From: Chrysochromulina tobinii
Lineage: Eukaryota > Haptophyta > Prymnesiales > Chrysochromulinaceae
Reading direction: 5' to 3'
DNA length: 28,404 bases
Assembly: GCA_001275005.1 (NCBI GenBank)
Contig: JWZX01003379.1
Coordinates: 1-28,404 of the forward strand
In this document: piece by piece, positions 15,701 through 23,840 of the stretch
How positions within the stretch are numbered: position 1 is the stretch's first letter
How the letters are laid out: every line of letters begins with the position of its first letter
Position numbers and translations under genes: made by a program
The notes under the pieces: model-generated
Told to the model about the DNA's origin: nothing
Seen by the model: the letters and a program-made list of their open reading frames with translations, nothing else
Databases searched by the model: none

Positions 15701-18700
15701 GTAGCCATGATGCGAACCTGCCGGACCAACTCGACCATCAGGGCGAGGGCGGCAGCTCTCTTCTCCGCGCAAGAGGCAAGCTGCATTGGCCGATGTGAGC
15801 CGTCATCATCGACTACTCCCTCCTCCGGTCCGTCGCCGATCCGCCCGCCCGACGCCTCGAGAAGTGTTCTCTGCCCCTCTGTCGTGGCCGCGATGCCGCC
15901 CGCACTGGCTGGCGGGATGACGCGCTGTGCCGGCGTCGCGACGCCGCCCTGCGTGACCTGCTCGAGAAGGACCCCGAGCGTCGTGTGGGGCGCGAGTGTG
16001 AAGAGTCCAAGCACGATCTGCTGAGCGAGCTCGAGCGCCGAGTGTGAACGGCCCGCGGTGTGAAGAAGGAACTCGAGGATGATGGTGACATTCGGGGGTG
16101 CTTTCTCATCTTGCTGTGCGCAGGGCGGCGCGCGCATCGCGACCGTTACTCCGACGGACGCGGCGGCGAGTTGCGACCACGCGTCGTAGTAGGCGCTGAG
16201 GGCCTCGCCCTCGAGCGCGCTCGATCTCCCCTCGAGCTCGCTCGATCTCGAGAGGCCGACGAGGCTGAGACGGCGGAGGAAGATGAAGGTGGCCGAGCGG
16301 AGGGGCTCGATGGGAGGGAGAGGGCTGAGAGGGATGTTGGCGAACCACGGCGCGACCACCTGCAGGATGTCGAGCACCTGTGCGCGTCGTAGCGGGCACT
16401 CGAGGGACATCCCCTCCTCGTACGTGGGCATGAGGAGGCGGAGCGCCTCCCCCACAACCCCCGCCCCGAGCGTGCTGCACTCGGTCGCGGCCGCCTTGAG
16501 CACCGCTCGCACGTGCTGGCGCAAGAGCACCGGCGCGGGCAGCGAGGCGGTATACAGCGGCCGCCATTGGGGGAGCGGTCGGCCCTCACACGTAAAGACC
16601 CCTCGATTGCAAAACGAGGCCGTGAGCCGGCAGGTGAGGTCGAAGGCACGCGAGCGGGTGCGCCCGTCGGCATTCTTGAGGTGTACGAGGGTGAGGAGCA
16701 TCAGACTCGGGGCTCGCCGGTGGACCTCCTGCGAAACGATGGGGACGTCCGACGCATGCAATCAGACGCAATGGGACGCAATCAGGCGCAATCAGGCGCA
16801 ATCAGGCGCAATCAGGCGCAATCGAACCCACCTGTGCAAAGAGGGCGTCATCGTACTGGTGCACAGGCTCGCAGATGGTCTCTCCATCGAGGGGGATGAT
16901 GGCGTCCACAATCGCGTGGAAGTAGGCGGACTCGAAGTACGCGTGGCGTAGGAATGGATCGAGCAGCGTGGGGAAGTGGTGGCCGAGCACGTACCTGCTC
17001 GGTCAGGCCATCCGAGAGGCCATCAGTGGCCATCAGTGGCCACTCAGATGCTCGCAGAGATCGTCATCAGAGGCCATCAGCGGTCATCAGGGGCAATCAG
17101 TGGTCATCAGACGTCATCAGGGGCCATCACGTACCGGAGCGTCTGAGCTCCCTCGAGCTCGCTCTTCTCGAAGAAGGCGACCGTTTGGCGCTGACGGACC
17201 TCGGACCCCTCCGGAGCAGCTAAGGGGTGTGCTCTGGGCGCCGTGCTGGGCACAGGTTCGAGCTCCCACGAGCCTCCGTCGGCGAGCCATCTGTCGGCGC
17301 CGATCGGCCCACTTTGGATGAGGTGGCGGATGGCGCTCGAGGCACACGTCTCGAGCCTGAAGAGGAGTCGTTCTTCCTCAGATCCCACCTGATGAGGCAG
17401 CCATCAGAGGCAATCAGATGGCAATCAGATGGCAATCGGATGGCAATCAGATGGCAATCAGAGGCAATCAGATGGCAATCGGATGGCAATCAGATGGCAA
17501 TCGGATGGCAATCAGAGGCACCTTATCATGCTGCGCCTTGGCCGCTCTAGCAACCTTCTTGATTTCGCGCCGTGTTGCCGCCGCGCCCATCTCAGCCGCC
17601 GCACGCCACGCCTCCTCCTCCCTCCATGAGGCCAAGCTAATGAGCTTCTCCATCATCTGCGCGCGCTCGTCGAGCGGCCACGCGCGCCGTAACCCCTCGG
17701 GCACCCAGTAGGGCTGAAGCCAACGGCTCGCGTCGTATCGGACGGGCGCCGTCGTGGCACGTGCGACGTGGAGGATGACCAACACGAGCTCGAGGCTCAC
17801 GGCGCGTAGGCTGAGGTCATTCGGCGTCGACAGCTTCGAGGCGTGCTCGCGTATGAAGCGCAGGTAGAGCTGGAGCAGCTGCTGGTGCTGCGTGGTGGAT
17901 AGGGAGGCAACCAGCATGCACTCAGATGCGATCAGATGCACCACTCAGACGCAATCAGCGTACCTGTGACCTGGACACGTCCGCGAGGACCGCGTGACGA
18001 AATCCATCGGATTGGGCGATGGTGCGCAGGGTGCGCGCCACCGGGAGAGTGAGTTCCTTTCGACTCTTATCGGTGAGGGAGTCGACCCATCGGAAGAGCG
18101 ATTCGGTCGCCATCAGGGCGCCATGAGGGTGCAAGCACCCACAGAGGGTACCCACGGAGGTGGAGGCCCAGCCTATTGGACCGGCCTGATGAGGGAGGTC
18201 ATCAGCGTGCAGTCAGAGTGGCAGATCAGAGACGAACTTAGCGGTCCATCGGAGGCGCATGCAATCAAGCTCACCGTCTCGAGATTGAGCGAGCTCCAAA
18301 GGAGATCGAGCGTCGGATTGATCCTCGCCTCCCCATCGGAAATCATCACCTCGACTTGCTTCACGTCGGCCGCCGCCGGGGTGCATCCTCCGACACCGCG
18401 CCCACCGATGAGCACGGAACGGAAGGTTTCGTACCGCAAGCTGCCATACGGCGAGCTCGCATCAAGCGCGAACGGCGAGTGCGGCGGTGAGGGCGGCGGC
18501 GAGGGCGGTTGCACAGAGCTCCCGAGGAGCGGCGGCCGCGCCGTAACGGGCGGCAGGACAGCACCCACACGTGCTGAGAGTTTGAGGGGTGGCGGCATCG
18601 AGGCACGCGCAGAGCCCGTTGGGGGGGGGGGCGGCGGCACACAGCTGTTGAAGCCGGCGTGCGGCGCCCCCATCAGCCACATCCCCATCTCGATGGAGCC

Positions 18701-21700
18701 CTCGCCGCCCAGATCGCCATCTCCCCAGATTGCCATCTCGGCGGAGCCCTCGCCGCCACGAGCGGTCGCGACGAGACGATCGAACTTCGCAGGGAGGGTG
18801 GCGAGGGACGTGGGGGGAGCTTCTTCGAATGGGGCCTCGAATACGTGCCCCCGCCCCTCGCCCTCATCGTCCTCGTCGTCCTCGTCAGGCGGTGGCGGCG
18901 GCAGCACGGGCGGCAGCGGCGGCGGCGTGGCCAACGGCTTCGAGCTCGGGTTGAGCTCGGGGCTTTCGGGATGGAGCAGCCGTTGAGATTGCGCTACGCA
19001 CCCCCCTGCGCATGCAAGCAGCAAGGCGTAATAGTTACGCCAGAGCACGCCGAGCTTCGTGTTGCCTTGCTCGATCGACTTTGCGAGCTGGATGCCGCTT
19101 GGCAAGCCTGGGATGGCCTCGGCAATCAGCTCGCGCAGCCGGACGACGCGCTTGGCACAGCCGGCATGCAGAAGTGCGTCTCCGAGCTCGGCGAGCATGA
19201 AGGGGAATTGAGAGGTCATGGCGAGGGACGCGGCGGGAAGCGTGAGCATCTTCTCAAACGGAGGCACCTGAAGGAGGGAGGGTGGGGAGGAGGGGTGTGG
19301 GGGAGGAGGGGGTGTGGGGAGGAGGGGGGGTAGGGAGGGAGGGGGGCCTCGGAGGGAGCTCTGAGGCAATCAATGGCACTCACCTGCATCTTCTCGAGCT
19401 GGGCCTCGGAGGGGAGCTCGGAGGCGACGCCTCCCTTAGCCTCGAGGAGCTCGCGCTTGATGGCCTTACGGGAGATCGCGGGAGATGCCGACTCGATCAC
19501 ATCGGCTGCGAAGAGCTCGACCTGCAAGATCGGCGCTCGTAGGGCGCTTAGTGAGGCCAGCAATGGTAATGGATCGTAATCGATGGCAATCAACGCACCT
19601 GTTCGGCGCGCACAAGGCGCGCCCTGAGCTCGGAGATCTCCCGCGCCCTGAGCTCGGAGATCTCCCGCGGAGCTGCGCTCGCCATGACGCTCGGCTGCAG
19701 CCCTTGTGAGGAGTGGAGCACGGCGATCCGATCTGAGACGGCGCGATCGTACGCGTGCTTGCGCGCAAAGAAGAGGGCCCGAGTGGCATGAATGAGCTTC
19801 AGAGCGGCCGTGCGCAGGTCGGACGAGGGATGGGCGAGGAGGACGAGGCCGGCCGCGTCAATCTCGATCATCTCCGGCTCGAGACGAACCACCTGCGACA
19901 AAATCAGGGAGGGGCGATCAGAGAGGCCATCCGAATCAGAGGTCATCAGCAAAGCTCAGAGTGCAAGCACGAGCATGCATCACCTGCGATCCCGCGATCT
20001 CCATCTGTAACGGCTCCACCTCCGCCCGCTCATTCCGCAGCGCCGCCGCCCACGTACTCAGCAGATGTGTCACATGGAGCGTGACCGAGTACAGCCGTTG
20101 CTCCATCGCGTCGAGAGCGGTTGCATGCTGCTCGCCACGCAACTCGTGGCTACTGCCTCCCGGACTCGTCAGCTGGTTCGTGAGCAGATTGGCGAAGCAT
20201 GCAAGCATGTCCTTGCGCGTGGACGGCTCGTGCAGAGTGAGCTGCTGTACGACACGCGACGCCTGATTGGCGAGCTCACCATCCGCATGCAGGATCAGCT
20301 CTCCGACAAACTGATGCGTCATCAGGCATGCGGGTGGAAGTGTCATCGGGATGCACCCGATCGCCTCGCGGTACATGGCGATCCGAACCGCAAGCTCGCG
20401 ATCCTTGCGACGGCTCACGTCCGTGAGCAGCACCTGCACAGAGTCATCCTGAACGAGGGGTGCGATCCCGAGGGCTGTGTTGGCGAGGCCCATCACCCGA
20501 GATCCCACAGCACAGTCACAGCGCTCGACGATCATCTGGATCCGGTCTGCAAAGTACGCTCTCTGCTCGGCCAGGGCAGCCTTGAGATTCGCAGCCTTGA
20601 GCACGCGCCCGAGCGCGCACACCCCAATCAGATTGTACTCGATGTCCTTCGGGTCACCCAGCAGCGCCTCGATCGCCTCCATCCCCACAGTGAGGTCGTG
20701 TGCCGCGACCTGCCCGATCAGGTACACCAGCACGTCGCCGCACTCGAGCAGCCGGGGCAGCCGGACCGTGCGCCCGGCCGCCTTGCGGGCAAAGAGCTTC
20801 TCGACGACAAAGCGCAGCCGCTCCATCATCTCCTTCGACTGCCTGATTGGGATCTCCTTGGCCGCGTCCGCGCCCGCCGCCACGCCGACGGCAAAGGTGC
20901 GCATCGTATGGTTCATCAACGAGTCGTCGCTCACCTTCTCGGGGTTGGCATCGCGCGCCATGCGCCACCACTCGGCGTCGCTCGGCTGGCCTAAGATGGA
21001 CGTTGGGAGCGGAAAACCTCCGGTCAGTAGCCGGAGCACCCCACAGAGCGCCGCGCGGGAGGACTTGTCGTCGTACGCTTGCTCTGTGAGCAGCCTGCGG
21101 AGAAGGCCCACCTTCTTGCCGCCGAGGAGCTGGTTCGAGTGCTTCTTGCCTTCTTTGGACACGTCCATGTGAGACTGCCAAAAGGCTGGCGGCGAGTGGC
21201 ACACGATCAGCGCGAGCAGCTGAGAGATCGTCATCTGGATCTCGGGCTTCTCTCCCCACTCTTGCAGCGTGTTGAACATGGCGTGGAGGCTCGTGTAGAG
21301 GGAGTCCATGACCCTCATATCTCCCTCGATCTGGCCGCAGTCGATCTGGCGCACGAGTTGCTCAAGATTGTACGCAAGGCACAGCCTCGTCGTGTCGATC
21401 TTGTACAACTTCTTGTCCGAGGTCACGATCTGACGAAACTGATCGAGAAGCGGCGCGCATGCGGGCGCGGAGATGTGGGGAATCGTGACGCTCTGGATCC
21501 CGACGAGCAGGATGAGGACCTCATCGGTGCTCTTGGCATGGTGGATCCGCTGGGCAAACTCGCGGACGATCTGGTCGAACCGAGATCGCGCCAGATGGCC
21601 GAGCACAGAGGACCAAGAGGCCACCGTGCGCTGTGAGAGCGAGGTCGCGAGATCGGGGTGAAGCAGCTGGCGCGACGTGTTCGCACGCTCGGACTGCGGG

Positions 21701-22323
21701 TAGAACTGCGCGAAGGCGAGCTGGACGCAGACGTTCCCGATGTCGGGGTCGATGGGCGATGAGCGCCCCTCGCGCGGCTGCAGCACCGCCACGAGCAGGT
21801 CGCACACCGCCACGCACACCACCATCTGCACCGTCTCCATGTTGCGCGCCTCCTCCGCCGTGCGAGCAGCGACCTCCCAAGGGATCTCCTTCCGCTCAGA
21901 GCCGCCGATCGTCTGGGCGAGGCTCAGGCAGCGCAGCTGCTTGGTGAACCGCTCGAAGCCAAACTGTGAGCGCAGGAACGCCTGGCCCGGCTGCGCCGAG
22001 CCAAACGCCGGCGGCAGCCACTGCAGAACGAGCTCGGTCACGGCCTGCTCAGCGTGCACGCTGGCGGCGATGTTGGCGAGGCGCGTGACCTGCTTGACGT
22101 ACCAATCGCTCGAGCGCGGGAATTGCTCCCACGCCTGGATGAGCTCCGCCGGCGCCCTGTCTTTTGGACCCGGCGCCGGGTGCTCGCTCACGTGCTTGTC
22201 GATCGCGTGCGCGAGCTGCTTCTGCATGTCGGAGAGCGTCTTGATGACGATTGAAGAGGCGATTGGCGCCGTGCTAGTGCTGTGCGCCTGTAGCTGCTGC
22301 CGGCCGTCCTGTTTGAAGTACAT
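12766..22323 (-). CDS. FRY: Furry / Mor2 / PAG1 / Tao3 cell-morphogenesis protein
   Basis: Fourteen exons join in frame to about 2,654 residues: 22323-19984, 19892-19599, 19521-19384, 19267-18275, 18185-17964, 17887-17522, 17388-17135, 16994-16832, 16728-15718, 15602-15516, 15364-15176, 15045-14839, 14749-14274 and 13990-12766. The summed length is divisible by three. The N-terminal 780 residues match the Furry family: a helical-repeat scaffold with WSSVLGHLARSRFDQIVREF, then VLILLVGIQSVTIPHI, then TRLCLAYNLEQLVRQI. WRNYYALLLACAG and EVHRRAPSLMLLTLVHL match central-family segments. Length agrees with known members (about 2,200-3,500). In animals and fungi Furry scaffolds NDR/LATS-type kinases and controls polarised growth; that role here is by homology. 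Start 22323 is the first plausible ATG after the upstream gene's stop; the frame runs further upstream only via GTG. Exon 4 has a proline- and Asp/Glu-rich insertion. Confidence 0.85.
13991..14273 (-). other. Furry intron 13 (283 nt, phase 2)
   Basis: The donor is CCAT|GTAACCGA and the acceptor CATCAG|ATATCCGA. Two further CATCAG|GTACCC sites lie inside (near 14047 and 14103). It is the longest intron, with CTGATTGC-type filler. Confidence 0.8.
14497..14547. repeat. Perfect 15-bp inverted repeat in Furry exon 13
   Basis: CTCCAAATAAGGCAA (14497-14511) and its exact reverse complement (14533-14547) flank a 21-nt loop. It lies in coding sequence (ATTPNKAMPQ ... ALFGAG) and can form a stable hairpin in DNA or mRNA. 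Confidence 0.9.
14750..14838 (-). other. Furry intron 12 (89 nt, phase 0)
   Basis: The donor is ACG|GTGCGCTTTGAG and the acceptor CAG|GTGCGCTTCAAG. The intron start is a diverged copy of the next exon (VRFEARYPILHL against VRFKTLATLHLL in translation). Confidence 0.75.
15046..15175 (-). other. Furry intron 11 (130 nt, phase 0)
   Basis: The donor is TTCAAG|GTGAGC and the acceptor CATCAG|GTGCGATGG. An earlier copy of the exon start (CAG|GTGCGCTGG at 15114) lies inside the intron and reaches a stop after nine codons, so the second copy must be the real exon. Confidence 0.85.
15365..15515 (-). other. Furry intron 10 (151 nt, phase 0)
   Basis: Donor context CTTCGACTCGCAG|GTGAGA and acceptor context CTTCGACACGCAG|ACGCAC are near-identical. 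The filler is CTGATCGCCT repeats. Confidence 0.85.
15603..15717 (-). other. Furry intron 9 (115 nt, phase 0)
   Basis: The donor is CGGCAG|GTTCGC and the acceptor CGACAG|GGCTTT. The interior is a tandem duplication of about 35-37 nt (15635-15669 and 15674-15710). It bounds the 87-nt exon 10. Confidence 0.75.
16729..16831 (-). other. Furry intron 8 (103 nt, phase 0)
   Basis: The donor is GCACAG|GTGGGT and the acceptor TCGCAG|GAGGTC. The interior carries a 10-nt repeat, CTGATTGCGC, in about four exact copies. Confidence 0.85.
16995..17134 (-). other. Furry intron 7 (140 nt, phase 2)
   Basis: GTACGTG occurs both immediately after the donor (CCG|GTACGTG) and immediately after the acceptor (CAG|GTACGTG). 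The filler is TGATGGCC repeats. Confidence 0.8.
17389..17521 (-). other. Furry intron 6 (133 nt, phase 0)
   Basis: The donor is GATAAG|GTGCCT and the acceptor CATCAG|GTGGGA. It is almost wholly composed of 10-11-nt CTGATTGCCAT and CCGATTGCCAT units. Confidence 0.85.
17888..17963 (-). other. Furry intron 5 (76 nt, phase 0)
   Basis: The donor is TCACAG|GTACGC. The acceptor is probably ACGCAG|CACCAG; nearby in-frame CAG alternatives would shorten the exon by two or more codons. It is the shortest intron seen. Confidence 0.65.
18186..18274 (-). other. Furry intron 4 (89 nt, phase 0)
   Basis: The donor is GAGACG|GTGAGC and the acceptor CCTCCCTCATCAG|GCC. It shares the 3' module of several other introns. 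Confidence 0.75.
19268..19383 (-). other. Furry intron 3 (116 nt, phase 0)
   Basis: The donor is ATGCAG|GTGAGT and the acceptor CTTCAG|GTGCCT. About 80 nt before the acceptor is almost pure pyrimidine in the transcript, giving a G-rich plus strand. Confidence 0.85.
19522..19598 (-). other. Furry intron 2 (77 nt, phase 0)
   Basis: The donor is GAACAG|GTGCGT and the acceptor TTGCAG|GTCGAG. It has short TGATTGCC / CGATTACG-like filler. Confidence 0.8.
19621..19668 (-). repeat. Perfect 24-nt tandem duplication in Furry exon 2
   Basis: Two identical 24-nt copies encode REISELRA twice. It is an in-frame recent duplication. Confidence 0.95.
19893..19983 (-). other. Furry intron 1 (91 nt, phase 0)
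   Basis: TCGCAG|GTG occurs at both the donor and the acceptor. Splicing joins EIAGSQ to VVRLEPEMIEID. Confidence 0.85.
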
Positions 22324-22427
22324 CCCCCACGCCAGCCGCACGAGAGGTCGCGTGAAGAACGCACCAAAGCAGCCACTGAGGAGGGTTCTCAAAAGACCGG
22401 AGTTACCAAATTGGGAACCTAGTTTCA

Positions 22428-23459
22428 CTACAAGTATTCGGCGACGCTGAAGCCCCACGGCAAGCACATGGTGCCGCGGGTGACGGTCGGCATGCACATG
22501 TTGAGCCCCGTCGGCGCGTCGTACGGTCCGAACCGTTCACGCACGCGCATCACCCCCGTCGCCGAGAGCCGGGACAGCGCCTCCCCAGGACCCACCGCGG
22601 TGTCGTCGACCACCACGGTCGCATTGGGCGCGGCAGCGGCGCGCAGATTGCGCAGGTCAAGCTCCGCCCCCAAGGGGGTGTGGTCGCCGTCCACAAGGAC
22701 GAGGTTGCACAGCCCATGATGGCGTGCCGCCCACGCTGGGACCGTCTCGCGACTGTCACCCGAGTGGAGTGTGAAGCGTCCGCCGAAGAGGGTGCGGAGA
22801 AGATGGGCGATGGGCCACGAGTAGTTCCAGTACATGATGTCGAACGTGTGCACACGCAGCGACGGGTTCGCGTGCAGCATCGCAACTGCCGAGTGGCCGC
22901 CGTTCATACCCACCTCGCAGTAAGTTCCCATGGCCGGCACCTGTGCGAGCTGGACCATGCGCCGCAGCTGGACCTCGCGCAGATAGCCGCGCTGATAGTT
23001 ATGGTTCGAGTGTTCGAGCATCATTCGATCGAGCAGATTCCACATCGCGAACGTCGCGTGCAGCACTTCGTCTGTCGTTTTCGGCACGAAGCGTACACCC
23101 TTGATGCTGGCCGAGTTGACGAGGCGCGTCTCTGCGAGCTCCGCCGGAATGGCTCCGATGGCTGACGAAGAGGAACCGTCAGCGCGTGCCTCAAGGACCA
23201 CCTCGTACTCGTAGCATGTGCAATTGTGCCGCCGGCCGAACTTCTCAACCATCCTCACCATTCCACAGCGAACGTCGACGCCCGCGCAGCGGAAGCGGCC
23301 GTGGCACGGCGAGCTCACCCACATCTTGCGCTCGCCATTCGCATAGCAGCCATAGTTGACGCCGAGCTTGCACAAACTACGTGCCGAGAGTTCGTTCACG
23401 CTGTGCTCGGCGATGAGCGAGCACTCGGCGGTGGCGGGAGGGAGTGGCAGGGGCAGCAT
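22428..23459 (-). CDS. Methyltransf_24-type SAM-dependent methyltransferase
   Basis: This is a 343-residue single-exon protein. The upstream frame extends only through a GTG, so ATG 23459 is the first real start. Residues 30-82 hold a cysteine-rich segment (C30, C38, C52, C58, C65, C80, C82) of unknown fold. The catalytic domain is class I with motif I CEVGMNGGHSA (181-191), the acidic strand VHTFDI (203-208), SGDSRETVP, LVLVDGDHTPLGAELDL (253-269) and VVVDD (282-286). The DGDH and final DD carboxylates are typical of cation-assisted Methyltransf_24 members. The substrate is unknown. The stop is 104 nt before the Furry start. It is divergent from the RecQ gene. Confidence 0.85.
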   Translation of the reverse strand: MLPLPLPPATAECSLIAEHSVNELSARSLCKLGVNYGCYANGERKMWVSSPCHGRFRCAGVDVRCGMVRMVEKFGRRHNCTCYEYEVVLEARADGSSSSAIGAIPAELAETRLVNSASIKGVRFVPKTTDEVLHATFAMWNLLDRMMLEHSNHNYQRGYLREVQLRRMVQLAQVPAMGTYCEVGMNGGHSAVAMLHANPSLRVHTFDIMYWNYSWPIAHLLRTLFGGRFTLHSGDSRETVPAWAARHHGLCNLVLVDGDHTPLGAELDLRNLRAAAAPNATVVVDDTAVGPGEALSRLSATGVMRVRERFGPYDAPTGLNMCMPTVTRGTMCLPWGFSVAEYL

Positions 23460-23840
23460 AAAAAATCCAAACTGCTCGTGGCCTCGGAAACATGGAGTGA
23501 GAAAAAATGGTGTGAATTCAACACGAGGAAAAAAGCTCACAACTGACGAAAAACACTTGACAACCGAAGATCGATGTGGTTACATGTACCAACCTCGGGG
23601 CATCCAGCGGGTTTCTTGCCATTACAGCACCCCAGGCGTATTTATCAAGTTTGGCTGGTAAGTTCACTCACAACCGCGCGGGCGCGCGCTCTCCCGACAT
23701 CTTTACGCGCCGTAGGGTGCCCCAAAGGAGGCGGATGCGCGCGACCGCCTTTCCCAATTTATACATGACTTGCCTTGCATTTATCGCTTTGTGAAGGTGT
23801 CCCTGCGACTCCCTTCATTACGTCCCTCACGAAGGCCGGG
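23460..23840. promoter_or_regulatory. Divergent intergenic region of methyltransferase and RecQ genes
   Basis: It is clearly AT-richer than its surroundings. Candidate TATA-like elements are TTTATACA (about 23758-23765) about 80 nt before the RecQ ATG, and ATAAATA on the minus strand (about 23640-23648). No supported gene lies in it. Confidence 0.4.

Noticed and set aside
22324-22497. Furry start at 22497
   Set aside because: The codon there is GTG and the extension lies inside the coding end of the neighbouring methyltransferase. ATG 22323 is the first sensible start.
23460-23540. Upstream extension of the Methyltransf_24 gene to 23540
   Set aside because: The only start in that extension is GTG, which is not expected in a eukaryotic nuclear gene.
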